Below, piece after piece: positions 21,006 through 32,650 of a DNA stretch of 64,000 bases. Below the pieces are notes generated by a model, which saw nothing but the letters and a program-made list of their open reading frames with translations, was not told where the DNA came from and searched no databases. Position 1 is the first letter of the stretch. Each line of letters starts with the position of its first letter. Source of the stretch: Symsagittifera roscoffensis (lineage: Eukaryota; Xenacoelomorpha; Acoela; Convolutidae). Made by a program: the position numbers and the translations under genes. The DNA is taken from NCBI RefSeq assembly GCF_963678635.1, contig NC_087066.1, positions 19,435,996 through 19,499,995 on the forward strand, written 5' to 3'.

Positions 21006-23434
21006 GATTAAAGGATTCAGAGACGAGGGGTGTTTGTTAATATTAATTGGACGATAATTTGGTGGTGCTCCAATAGAATGGCCCTAATATAATAATTATC
21101 CCGTGAATTTTTGTCGTGAATCTCCTATTCCTGTTTGTGATTTGCTTTACTTATGTTATTCTGAATTCGATCCTCACGAAACAATCCAAAAACTGAGCTT
21201 AATAATCTATAGATGCCCAATAGTTTGGCGATCCTTGTTGTGGTATGTCGAATATGTTGATATTTTACCTGAAACTATATTTTGATGTGTGGTATTAAGT
21301 TGTAATATTCTGATTCTAGTTTTCTTGAGGATAGAAAAGAAGTAACGCAAAAAAACGGAAATTTGTGATGTGTTCTGATTTAAGAAATTTTTGTCTTGGT
21401 GTGCCGTGTTTTTTGTTGGATGCATGGGGCTTTAAAAGAAAGAAATGCAAAGTTTCAAATTATTAGCTGAGTGTCTCTTGATGGCTTTTTGATTTCGTGA
21501 GACTATTCCTACTCTCAAAAAGTTACAATTTCACACGAGGTTTTTCGAGAAAAAATAATGGTTTTTCGAAAAGATGATGGCTTTCTATCCTTAATTTAAT
21601 CGGAAAAACGTGAGTTACTCAAATTTTAAAAATATGATTTACATTCCAAGATTTTTCAACTGAAATAAAATTAACTATGGATCCAATTTCCACAAGATGG
21701 GTTGGTTTTTTGGAAAAGAAGTCAAAAATAAAGATAAAAGATTCTTGAAATTGAAAGAATTTTGCCATGACATATTTTTTCAAAATGCGAAAGTTTGAAA
21801 AATGTTTCAATCAATTCATCATTTCTTTGGTTCCCTAGAGTTCATTCAAATTTTTCAAAAATTATTTTGGTTCTTATGATGCTGAATAATTTAGATGTTC
21901 AGGAATGCGATGATTTCTTCTTTCTTCTCAGAAAGTCATTACCTTTGTTTTTCGTTCAATTTAGACGGGTTGACTTCTGATTTTTTTTGCAGTGCATTTT
22001 CATATCGAAATGGCCTGTCACGCTCTCTGATAACAGAAGTTTCAAAACATCAGCAAGAAATTGAAGATAAGGTAATAAATGAAGTAACGTACTAACAAGT
22101 CAAGCGTTAAAAGGCATTCATGTTCAAGTTCTCGTGGCAGAAGAGATCCCTTGATCCAGTTTGACGCATTTGATTGGTGTAAAATATTTAAAGATCGATA
22201 TTAAATAATTGAAAGCTTAAATGAGATTTGGAAATTGATTTAAAAAAATAACTTGTTTTCTCGAAGCATCCACTCTGTTTCTAGAGCATCATATTTTGTT
22301 TGTTGGTCGATACTTCAATTAATTGAAATTAAGTTTATTTTTTTGTCAGTTTGACAAACGACATTAAAAATTTTCAAAGGTTTTCTCATTGTCTAGAAAA
22401 AACAATTTGAAATTTTTTTAAATTTTTTAGTCCGATTTTGAGCATACAAAGCAAGCAAGCATGCGTAAAATTGGCTTTGCATAGAAGACGGGTAAACCTT
22501 TTCAATCCCTGAAAACTTAAATTTGCTCTGGTTGAAATAGTTTTCGAGGTTTTCTAGCACCATTTTGGGATCAGAAAAAAAACTGCACTTTTTTTGAAAC
22601 TAAATTTATTTAGTGATTTTTTTTGTGTCATTTTTTCAACCTAAAACTTGTGTCAATCTCGCCAATTAGTCTTTTTTTACCAAACCACGCACAAAAAGAA
22701 TGATATTCATTTGAAAAAAAATGTCCAAAATATGGTCGGAGCACTCTGTGCTACTTGCACCTCAACTGGCTATCCTTGTATTTTCTAAAATTTGATTCAA
22801 TAATAAGTAATTCTAGGAAGGAACTCCGGACCAATTTTGTTGCACGACCTTTTTAAGTTGCTCAAATTCGTCCCTAACTTGATCGAATCTAGTATCCCAT
22901 CAAAAGTATGTTGAGTCAAATTTCAAAAAAAAGACAATTTTAGGCCAAAAGTTTCTGCCTTCAACCGGATTATGCAAATGATATCAATTTTGTTAGGTAA
23001 TCTAAGTATTACCAATAAATTTGTAGTTTTTTTAAATCAATCTTTTTACAAACAACTACAATTGAGACCAGCTTGAAAAAAAATATTTTTCTGACCATCG
23101 ATTATCTGAACAAGTTTTTCTTTTGGTTTGGGTGTTCCATCCGTTGTTTTTAAGTATTAGTAATGGAAAGATTTTAAGTATGTCGCGAGCTATTTGGTGA
23201 TATACCTGTTTCAAGTTCTTTCCATTACTTTGTGAATGATGTTGCGATCTTTGATTTTTTTGCAATTTATTTTTTTTGTTCTAAGTTGTTTCCCTCAATA
23301 CTTAAGCTACATTCACCTAGATCTTCAACGTTTTGATGGCTTTCACACTTATGAAATCAACAAAAAATCGTTCACGGAACAAAGTATCCATTTGGAACAA
23401 AGAACGTGATTTGTACGCATTGTGAAGTAAATTA
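21006..23434. other. Intergenic AT-rich stretch
   Basis: No gene recognised. A diverged R1-family copy lies at about 21600-21860. The rest holds only short low-complexity frames on both strands. Confidence 0.6.
21600..21860 (+). repeat. Dispersed repeat family R1, diverged copy
   Basis: Contains 'gatttttcaactgaaataaa', 'ctatggatccaatttccaca', 'gattcttgaaattgaaagaa' and a final 'gagttcattc', in the family order. Confidence 0.5.
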
Positions 23435-24166
23435 CAGTGCTGATTTAAAATATCCGGACAAAACAAACAAAACTTAAATTTTCAAACGCGTTTTTCTCAA
23501 TTTGCGTTAAAATGAGACAAAAAGTGAGGAGAACAAAAGTTGCTTAAAATTTCATCAGAATTAATATGGTGCAATCTTTTCTTCAAAGTTCTAAATCAAA
23601 ATTTTACCCTAAAAATGAGTAATTTTGGCTTTTTTCAATTAATCAAGAATTACGGTGAAACTGCTTTATTAATTGATGAGGAATATATATCCTAAGAAGC
23701 CTCTTACACAGTCCAACAAAATTCAAGAAGGTTTAAATCTCCAAAACTTTGAGTAAATTGTTTAAAATTTGTTTTTAATCAAAAATTTTAGGGTTTTATA
23801 TAGTAAAAATCACGTTTCTTGACTATCAAGCAAAAATATTTTCTCATCTACAGATTTTTGGAGATTTAACCCTTCTAGAACTCTGTTGGGCTGTGCAAGA
23901 GGATTCTTGTGATATATGTTCCTTGTCAATTAACAAAGTAGTTTCAGCGTAGTTTTTGATTAATTGAAAAAAGCCAAAAAAAAACATTTTTGGAAAAAAT
24001 TTTGGTTGAGAATCTTGGAGAAAAAATTGCACTATATTAATTCTGATGAAAATCTAAGCAAATTTTGTTTTCTTCATTTTTTGTCTCACTTTAACGCAAA
24101 CTGAGAAAAACGCGTTTGAAAATTCAAGTTTGGCTTGTTTTGTCCGGATAATTTAAATCAGCACTG
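23435..24166. mobile_element. Tc1/mariner-like foldback element (long-TIR MITE), 732 bp
   Basis: Begins 'cagtgctgatttaaaatatc' and ends with its inverse, '...atttaaatcagcactg', with a TA dinucleotide on each side (23433-23434 and 24167-24168). The two arms of about 320 bp are alignable almost throughout ('ccggacaaaac', 'acgcgtttttctca', 'catcagaattaatat', 'ttcaattaatcaa') around a spacer of about 90 bp. TA duplication and a CAGTGCTG-type end are typical of the Tc1/mariner superfamily. No transposase frame is present, so it is non-autonomous. Its transcript would fold into a long hairpin. Confidence 0.85.
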
Positions 24167-24547
24167 TATGTATGTATACACACACGTGCAGAAAATTAGT
24201 GAATAAGGAAGGCATAACCGACATCATTTTCCCTAATAATTTACACTCTGAGTTGCTGCAACTTGACATGGGTTTATCATAGAAACTCCTGTAGATATTG
24301 TTTTCGATATCACTACTTTTTTCAGATTCTTTCCAAAGTTAGAACAGGGCGATTGCACTATAGAAGCGAGAGCTCTGCCTCGTTTTTCTTACTCATAGTC
24401 TTCAGTCTGTTTGAGAACCGTTTTAAATTATTTTTAAACAGAGTATAAGTCGATTACAAATCATGAAATCATGTAAGACTGCAGAAACGGAATCTCAGAA
24501 TAATTAATTAAAAGCAAAGGAAACATGTTTAGAACAATACATGTAGA

Positions 24548-24904
24548 CAGGCGCTGATCAAGGAATTTCCCGAGAGGGGGGGGGGGATTTTCAAAAAAAA
24601 TTTGAAAATTTTGTTGATCTTTTTTTTTGGTAGACTAAATTGATTTTCTGAGCTCTTTTAAACCACTATAAAGACACTAATTTGACCAAATTTTCTGCGC
24701 CGCAGGCCAATTTTTGAAAAAAGGCCAAAAAAAATATGGATATCTCAAAACAATATGGATATCTCAAAATATGGATATCTCAAAATAGTACAAAGGGGGA
24801 CCCTTTGGGTCGGCAGGGGGTCGAATCCCTGAAAAGAGGGCGTCCCCCCATCTCCCCCCCCCCCCCCCCCCCCCCCCCCACCACACCACCTAAATCCGCT
24901 ACTG
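24548..24904. mobile_element. hAT-like MITE, copy A (exact 8-bp target duplication)
   Basis: Starts 'caggcgctgatcaagg', ends 'cctaaatccgctactg', and is flanked on both sides by 'catgtaga' (24540-24547 and 24905-24912). Ends of the CAGNGGCGGAT type plus an 8-bp duplication point to the hAT superfamily. The interior contains a G run, 'gaccaaattttctgcgccgc', 'gggtcggcagggggtcgaat' and a very long C run (about 24856-24879). No coding capacity. Confidence 0.85.
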
Positions 24905-24956
24905 CATGTAGATAGAAACAAGTTAATATAATCTGATTTTTTGCCAAAGTAGGATT

Positions 24957-25252
24957 TTATTCATATGTGCACTGATTGTAGAAATATCTTTTCCTCTCTA
25001 CTGTAATTGGACAACTGTCACGTGCAATTTCGGCTAAGGTGTAGTTGTCTGCAGTCAGTTCTATGGTTCTCTTGGCGTGTTTGAATGAGCAGAAAGTGGA
25101 AGTGTAATGGTAGAAACTGCAGTTATTTCTCACCTTCTCACCATGCTCGAAACACATACCACGATCGGCTGAATAATGAAAACTGGCCTTACATGATACA
25201 AAGCTGGCATGATAGTTGATGGATTGCATCATTGGGTCTTTCCCATTACAAC
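24957..25252 (-). CDS. Cysteine-rich 3'-terminal exon candidate, function unknown
   Basis: An open frame whose translation looks protein-like. It starts after a possible acceptor ('atagtaatag') with AWGCNGKDPMMQS and includes FVSCKASFHYSADRGMCFEH and CPITVERKRYFYNQC, ending CTYE. It has about eight cysteines and could be an extracellular domain; I do not recognise the family. The stop codon TAA overlaps an AATAAA on the same strand, so the UTR would be nearly absent. It lies about 670 bp downstream of the glycosyltransferase exons on the same strand. However, the obvious acceptor is in the wrong phase to join them and the sequence lacks the family's C-terminal motifs. It may belong to another gene. 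Confidence 0.4.
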
Positions 25253-25342
25253 CCCAAGCCTATTACTATAAAATTAAAGCCCCTTCTACACTATTTTTAC
25301 TATTCTGTTATGGTGGGCTAAATTTCGCTTGGGGGGACTAAT

Positions 25343-25717
25343 CTGGGGTGGATTTAGCGGGAATGGGGGATGTGTGTACGCTCCTTGTTACAGATTAGGC
25401 CTTTTTTCCTCTCGCCTAGGCCTTTTTTCCTCTCCCCGCCCACCTGCAAAATTTTATTCACAAGTAAATTTTTTGCTCACATTGTACGATTCTTATGAAA
25501 ATTGACATACAGAAAAATTAAGACATGATAAGCATATTTGATTTTCATAACTAACCTTGTAAAATCACTGGTAAATCACAAGTTACCCTATTTTGACCAA
25601 TATTTGCCCCCTTCCCCCTCCCAAAACTTAGTATGTATTGGCGCCAAAGGAGAGAGTACCACAGAATACCAACGGCCTTAAAAGAAACCACAGGCTCCTC
25701 CCCTAAATCCGCTCCTG
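25343..25717. mobile_element. Degraded hAT-like MITE copy
   Basis: The right end '...cccctaaatccgctcctg' matches the family terminus and the left end 'ctggggtggatttagcggg' is a decayed version. The interior shares 'attggcgccaaaggag'. No target duplication could be read, so the left border is uncertain. Confidence 0.45.
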
Positions 25718-25925
25718 GCTAACACTTATTGAATTCCCTCGGGGATTAGTTTTTTTAAAACATTTATAGGTCATGAAAAAAAACATAGTTGCCTAGCTGT
25801 TGTAAGTTACGCCTAAAATGAGCGTCTATGTCACTTTGCATGCAGTTTAAAAACTTACAATTTCAACAATTTTTTTAGGGTTCGTTGAATGCTTTTCAAA
25901 GTTATCCAGAAAACGCGTCGCTTAC

Positions 25926-26489
25926 AAACCTAATATATTAACATCGCAACACTTAAACTCTTCTGTTGACGCCTTCACAGTTTTCGGGTCAACTCCACAC
26001 TGGTTGATGCAATACTTCGAAATCTCCCTGTAGAATATTTTCAGAAGTGACCCATAGATAAACGAATAATAGCCATCGAACATTTTAGAAACCACCATTT
26101 GCAAAAGTGGATGACCTTTAGGAAAAGCCATGAACGAACTACTGTATAACCGGAATTCGTCGCTTTTAGGCATACGCGCTATAAAAGGCAAATAACTCTC
26201 CAACTGAGGTAAATTTCTCCTTAAAATAGCGTCCGTGTCGCTGTGCATTCCACCATATTTATACGGCAACACAACTCTGAGCACATCTGAAATATGGGTC
26301 AGTTTATATCTTGATGACAAAAAGGATCTTTCAGAAGGCGCGATTCCGCTGCCGTTTAAGATTTCTTCGATTTCGACGTTGTGAATTGCGATGTTTTTCA
26401 ACTTGTCCCCCAGCGTTGCCCGCAGTTCGGCTTCGTAGCAGTTCTTCTGGAAGGGGTTTCCAAAAGGCGATTCTGACACGAGTAGGAAC
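25926..26489 (-). CDS. A4GALT-like exon 2 (DxD catalytic exon)
   Basis: On the - strand the acceptor is 'gtcgtatttaag' and the donor is 'gtaagc' immediately after '...atattaggttt'. Two bases from exon 1 plus one here make Arg, then FLLVSESPFGNPFQKN. There is no ATG near the start, so this is an internal exon. It ends FKCCDVNILG with two bases over, in the place where family members read Cys-x-V-x-[IV]-[LP]. Confidence 0.8.
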
Positions 26490-27893
26490 CTTAAATACGA
26501 CGCAAAAAATCAGAATGAAGCGAATTCAAATATTGATAGCAAACGGTATTCTGCAAACATATGATATGCCACACATTCGAAAAGGACAAAAACAGAGGAA
26601 ATATCCAAAAAATACATTTATTAGGGCAAATAATGAAAATTTTAAATTTTTTTTTCGAAAAGATTATATATACTGTTTGCTGGAAAATAAATAACGTTTT
26701 TAGTCGAAATTGAAATCCCTTAAGGGGAGCGGTGGTTAACTGGTTATTAGAGGAGCGGTGGTGAAGTGGTTAGGTATCCGCCCGTCAATCGAAAGGTGGG
26801 ATGTTCGAAGCCCAACATGATCCGTGCTCGTTGCTTGAGGGTGAAGCAACATTACCCAGCCCAGCAAAATAACCAAGAAAATAACATGTAGTTCTTAAAC
26901 AGGGGCACAACAGCGGATCACCGTGATGAGCTGTACAGCTCTTGTGTTGGTCCTTTCCCCCGTGGATAAATGGTCTTAATTTTTAAAATTGCCAACTATA
27001 AACAAGGCTAACCTAACCGTATGCTGTGTTTTTTTTTTAAATTCTGTCATTTTTCTTCGTGCTGTGATGAGGAAATGTGAACGAATTGTCATATAATTAT
27101 GTTTCAGTCATTTAAAATTCGAAATGTTTGAAGCGAGAGAAATTTGACGGTTCAAACTTTGTAAATGATCAAGTTTTTTTTCAAAAAACTATTGGAGACC
27201 AATTAAAAGGCAGTCGAAACATTCGGGGCTTCACCATGGTATACCAACACGAGCTGTCTTGTATATTTTACCTTGCACCTGGGTCTTTAAACGTGCTAGG
27301 CCATTCAGTTCTTCGCCTGATAGGAGCAGTCCTGTTTAATAATAACTGTTGGAAAGGGTGCGCTAAATATTGTTATGGCAAGGTTTGGGAAATAGCTGGA
27401 AAACTAGAAATAGCCGGACTGAATTAAGTCTACAACTTCTTCCACTCCCATGCCCGGTCAAAAAATTCTGTGCATGCCACTATTAAAACTAAAAAAAGCA
27501 TGATAAAAGTTTAGATGAGAAATCTCACCTGACACACCACGTGGGCATTTTGGCCGCGTAACTCTCAATAATACACAAGTTTTGGGCTGATAAAGTCGTC
27601 TGGCTACTGTTCAGCTCCATCATCCAAATGTTTTTACTCAAAGTCCAATCATCCGGACACACCGTCTCATCGTGATTAGACTCCAAACTATGAGTACAGT
27701 TTTGGGTGTCTATATCCTCGGATATAAGCTTTCCTTCGAAACTGGCAGAGTGTAGGACCATAGGTAAAGATTGGTAGTTTAAGGTAACCATGATCATAAA
27801 CAGTGTGATCAATGAACAGGTAACGTATAACCGCTGAAACAGTTTCATTTTTACTGGTTTCAATTTCAAATGGTCTACTTTAATTGAAAGCAT
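25926..27893 (-). CDS. A4GALT-like glycosyltransferase, gene span of two exons (3'-incomplete)
   Basis: Two - strand exons (27529-27893 and 25926-26489) join in frame and encode a type II membrane protein with a short cytoplasmic tail, one signal-anchor helix and a luminal catalytic domain. The order of features is that of the alpha-1,4-galactosyltransferase/GT32 family: SAQNLCIIESYAAKMP near the start of the domain, then SDVLRVVLPYKYGGMHSDTD with the metal- and sugar-nucleotide-binding DxD (about residues 206-208), then FMAFPKGHPLL. Vertebrate members extend lactosylceramide or GlcNAc-capped mucin glycans; the substrate here is not predictable. The protein stops short of the family's C-terminal FYP-type block. 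The last exon was not found, so the gene is incomplete or has a large final intron. Confidence 0.8.
26490..27528 (-). other. A4GALT-like intron 1
   Basis: About 1.04 kb containing a tRNA-derived SINE at 26749-26990. The + frame at 27128-27427 across this intron has no recognised motif and is left out as a gene. Confidence 0.6.
26749..26990 (+). mobile_element. tRNA(Asp-like)-derived SINE
   Basis: The head 'ggtggtgaagtggttaggta' (A box), an anticodon-like GTC in 'cgcccgtcaatcg', and the B box 'gatgttcgaagcccaac' are followed by a tRNA-unrelated body containing 'gagctgtacagctc', ending in T/A-rich 'cttaatttttaaa'. A partial second head ('gagcggtggttaactgg') sits just upstream at 26727, suggesting an end-to-end insertion or a slippage duplication. 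Confidence 0.75.
27529..27893 (-). CDS. A4GALT-like exon 1 with signal anchor
   Basis: Starts MLSIKVDHLKLKPVKMKLF; a second Met at residue 16 sits directly before the hydrophobic anchor (about residues 20-37, YVTCSLITLFMIMVTL) and could be the true start. Luminal stem residues include sequons (NCT, NSS). It ends at TWCV with 'ag' carried across donor 'gtgaga'. Confidence 0.8.
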
Positions 27894-30480
27894 TTTTATA
27901 TTTGTTTTCCAATAAATTAATCAATTTCTATATTTGTTTTAAGTATTAGAATTGGTAAGAACGATGTCAATTTTCAAGATTTGAATACATTTCCAATAGA
28001 CATTTTAAATAAATGAATATATAAACAAAGTAAAAGGTAATTAAATCAGCGTTGAAACAATAGCTCCTGTGAATATGTTCAATTATACCCAATTATTTGT
28101 TGATTTGAACGTCGATTTTACCAAGCTCATAATTTTTGAAAAGTTAGCGGAAATTCTGAAAAAATGTGGTTTTCAAGAAACTTTTTTCATTTTTAATATT
28201 TTACTTTGCGCCTTGCTTTTTTACTTTTCGCAAACTGGGTTCTAGGGTTCATATAGTACGTCGGTAGCGTTAGATAATGATTTCAAGCCCTTTCCAAATA
28301 TAACGAACATCAATTGTATAACTGGGAACCAATTTAGTTGGCTTAGTTATATTAATACAGATACAAATTTTTATTTATATTATTTTTTAAGTTTCGAGGA
28401 GTTGCTTTGATGAGTTGATGAATATAATCCTGCAAACAAATTCGCTCTAATGACGAAACAGTCTTTCTCACAGATTTGACCAAAACCTTGAGCAGATTTT
28501 TTTGAAGCACCATTATCTCGCCAAAAATATTGACAAAGTGAAAAAAATGGATGAAAAAGTTTTCAGTTGGAATTTCAGCTTCCAAATTGTTTACAATTGC
28601 GAGAGAAAGTGTCATCCGCCTTAGCAGCTGGACTTTTCCGCCAAGAAATCTTAATTGTGCGCATGAGGAAAAATCTAATGGTTAAGCAGTTCGTTAGATG
28701 ACATATACTGAAAGATAAATTTCACTCAAAAACTGAGATGATGTTTTCTTCGTGAAAAGCTTCTTTTACGTTTTATGTTGCTTTGTTCACCCTCCGTTAT
28801 GAACTTTTTTTGATACCAGTGACTTCAGTCCACAGTCTCCAGTAAATTTTATAATAGAGCATTACAAAAAAATAGCTCTCAGTTTTGATTAAAAAAATAA
28901 AGCTCAAATTTTTCATTGGAAACAATCTGGAATTAAACCGTATATTCTATCAGAAATTCACTTAAGGTAAAAGTTTCAAAAACTTTTTTGAAGAATTCTG
29001 GGATGACCTCTTAGTAATCTTCGATAGCTTGGGACACATAAACGCAAAAATAGAAAACGAAAGTGGGAGTCATTAGAGAAGTTTTGGCGGAGCATCCGTA
29101 GAAATAGTCAGGAAATGTGGGAGATGGCTCAATAGGTACTTGAGACATGTTTATAACCATTTGAAAATAGTTTGATTGATACGAAATCATAAACTAGTTT
29201 TTCCAAAGAATGGTGAACGCAAAAATTTACAATATCAAAGCTTAAAAATTACATTCAGAGTGGAAAAATAATCAATAAAACTGAGGCGAATAAAAGTAAA
29301 AAAAGCTATTGCGTACAATATTAAGATGCTGCGGAAAACAGTTTTTGCTATTCAGATACAAGGCTAGAGCACCCACCAACCCTGGTAACTCGCTTTCCTA
29401 AAAAAAATTGCCCAAAAAAATTTGGAAAAAAAAACATTTTTTCAAAAAAATTTCGAGAAAAAAAATGCTGGACATTGCTTAATTGATCCGAGCGATAAAA
29501 TGGTACTGAGTTGGAATTTTTCCCCATTTTCTTTTGAAAGGCTCTATGTCAGCCTTCTACTGAATTATTAGTTTTTGTTGGCCATTTTTTGCGTATTTGC
29601 ATTGTTTCCACAAACTTTGGTCCCAACCGAAGTTGACTTAAAATAACCAACATATTTCATCAATAAGGAATTGTCCGACTCGTCTTAAATTTAAGCGCAT
29701 AGGGCAATGAGACCTAATTGAAATTTCGGTATGAGTGCCAGGCTCACGAAAAATTTCACCGAAAGGAGCGTGGGAGCCAGTCCAATTTACAGATTTTTGC
29801 GCCACTTTACTTCAGCGCAAGTTTTTTTTGAAAAGTATTTACAGAAGCTTTTCAAATTCCAACTCAATGTGTGAGTGCTCTAAACTTGGATTCAATTCCT
29901 TCAGTTGTCGAAATCTGCAAGTATATTGAATGACGCTATTGCTATGAGAATCTTGAGAGCTGGTAATTTGACCCTCGCATATCAAATAAAAACTACTAAT
30001 TATCGTATGAATCATTGCCCCGCGCGAGTCGTCGTCTTTTCAAAAAAAATGCGAATTGTCGCTTTTCGACCTATTGTTGCTTTTGACGAGTTGTCGTCTC
30101 GCGGTATTCAAGATAATGTTTGAACTTCTTGAAGACCTAAATATGGCATGATTAAACAAAAGGATGTAACAATCAATCTTAAAATGACATTTGTTTCAGC
30201 CCAGTAACTCTCTTGAAAACAAAATTAACAGCAGTTTCAACGTCAAAAACTCCATCATTAGACATCAAAAAGAAGGTTAACAGCTGTATGAAGCTCAGTT
30301 TTTTTGAAATCATGCCTAGCTGTTTAGCCAGCGAATGACACGGTTTCTAAAGTTTGTAAAATTGGAGGACATTATTTTAAGAATTGTAAAGTTGGTCGTT
30401 AATAGTCGTAACCAACTGTAAAATTGGTCGTCTGCATAACTCCTGGCAAAACTATACTCATTTTGAACATTTTAAAAAAT
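27894..30480. other. AT-rich stretch without recognised gene
   Basis: Upstream flank of the glycosyltransferase gene. I see no promoter motif I would defend and no protein-like frame. Scattered homopolymer A/T tracts (for example 29399-29463) dominate. Confidence 0.6.
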
Positions 30481-32650
30481 TTATGTAACTTTTAACACGT
30501 TTGCAAAAATTAACTCAGAATTTTTTTTGCAAGATGCAAAAATTCGCTTGGTTTTTCCAAGAAGTATGAAAGATAATAATTCATTTGCGAAAAGTGCGAA
30601 AATTTTTTTGAAATTTGTAATAAGTATGCAAAAATAATTAGGAAATTTTTTGTAAAATATAAGTTTTTTTTGTTGTTTTTCGAAAAACATGCAAAAATCT
30701 AACTTCTTTTTTCTTTAGCATATGCGAAAAATGCAAAACTTTACTTTAAGAAACGTGTTACAACATTGTTAAAAAACCTTCGATATTGATAAACACCTTT
30801 CTTAGTGCTATTCCCTTTCTTAATGCATTGTTTTTTTTTCATGTTTCTGATGAAGATAAAAGCAAAAATTGGACTTCTTAACGATAAAATTAACAACAAC
30901 GAAATCCATGAATTTTAATTATTAACAATGTACGAAAATCTTGTTACAGTTTTCTTTAAATTGCGAAATAATTTAAAGAAAGTTTTCTTAAAATGCGAGA
31001 TTTCATTGATTTTCTTAACTTGTCTGCTAAAAGTATTATGAAAAGCCTTGTAACATGCAAAAACGGTTTCAATTTTTAACAAGTTGTTATGATTTGTTTG
31101 TGTAAAATGTAACATTTTTTGAGGTTTTTCGAAAAAAAAATATTTTCAAAAGTCCAAGGTTATGATTTCAAATTAAAATGCGAAAAAACGCAATTTTTTT
31201 GTAAAAAGCTATTTACTTTTTTTGCTAAGAAATATCCGATATTGATGACTTTGAGTGCTATTCGCTATCTTAATGCGATGTTTTTCTGAAGTTTTGGATC
31301 AACATACCTGCACAAGGTGGATATCTTAACAATCAAATTAAAAACAAAGAATTTCATAAACTTAAATTAGTTATAGTGTAAGAAAGACTTGTTACAAATT
31401 TCTTTCAATTGCAAATTAATTCATTGTAATTTTTATTAAGATGCGATTTTTTTTTTTCAACATGTGTGCTGAATATATTATAAAAATTTTTGCAATATGC
31501 ACAAAATGTCTTGACTTTTAACAAGCATGCAAAAATATGTATGATTTTTTTTGTTGTTTTTCCAAAAACATGTTCAAAAACCTAACTTTTTTGCCTATTG
31601 ATGTGCGAAAAACGCAAAATTTCATTTTAATAACTTATTTAATTTATAGTAAGTTAAATTATTTTTAAAATGTTTTCATTATTGGTGACTTTGAGTGCTA
31701 ATCCCTATCTTAATTCATTGTTTTTCTGATGTTTTCGATCAACATACATGCAAAAAATGGAATTTCTTGCATGTATGAAATACATGTGCCAAAAAATTAT
31801 TGTACAGTTTTCAACATGTGTGCAAAATTGTTAATAATTTTTTCACATGTGTGCAAAAAATGTTGTAAGAATTTGTACAAGATTTTGAAAATTATTTAAT
31901 GTTTTCATTACTGGTGACTTTGAGTGCTAATCCCTATCTTAATTCATTGTTTTTCTGATGTTTTCGATCAACATACATGCAAAAAATGGAATTTCTTGCA
32001 TGTATGAAATACATGTGCCAAAAAATTTAATGAATTTTTTCTTAAAATGCGAAATTTTTTTGATTTTTTAAAAACAAGTGCTACACACTGTGTAATAAAA
32101 TTTGCAAGGAGCAAAAATTATTGCGCAGTTTTCATAATGTGTGCAAAATTGTTAATGAATTTTTTCACATGAAGGCAAAAGATGTAAAATTTTTTACAAG
32201 ACATTAAAATTGATTTAAATTTTTTATTATCTTTATAGAAAATTGTTGTAAGATAGTTTGAATCGTTTGATTTTTAACCCGCGTGCAAAACTTTCTTTAC
32301 CAACTTTTCTATGAACTTTTACCTTATTCTTGCATGTATGAAATACACGTGCCAAAAAAAATTGAGGAAATTTTTCTTAAAACGCGGAGGTTTTTTGATT
32401 TTTTAAAAAACAAGTGCTACAAACTGTGTAAAAAAATTTGCAATGAGCAAAAATTATTGTACAGTTTTCAACATGTGTGCAAAATTGTTAATAATTTTTT
32501 CACATGTGTGCAAAAAATGTTGTAAGAATTTGTACAAGATTTTGAAAATTATTTAAATTTTTTACCATGTTTATAGAAAAAATGTTGTAAGATAGTTTCC
32601 TTCGTTTGATTTTTAACCCGTGTGCGAAATTTTTTTAACATACTTTTCTA
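30480..32650. repeat. Complex AT-rich tandem array
   Basis: Blocks beginning 'ggtgactttgagtgctaatc' and blocks beginning 'caagtgctacaaactgtgta' alternate irregularly. Two 128-bp segments (31671-31798 and 31900-32027) differ at about one position. A 105-bp segment (31795-31899) is repeated identically at 32452-32556. Older, more diverged units lie at about 30780, 31240 and 32080. This is a young, still-rearranging higher-order array. Confidence 0.85.

Noticed and set aside
23056-23265. - strand frame of 69 residues near the foldback element
   Set aside because: Low-complexity, no splice context, no recognisable family and no relation to neighbouring genes.
24856-24880. Long C tract as an assembly gap or vector artefact
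   Set aside because: G or C tracts occur at the same place in other copies of the hAT-like MITE (58594, 63370), so it is a property of the family, although its exact length may be misread.
26749-26825. A functional tRNA-Asp gene
   Set aside because: The A and B boxes are present, but stems are mispaired and the sequence continues into a SINE body.
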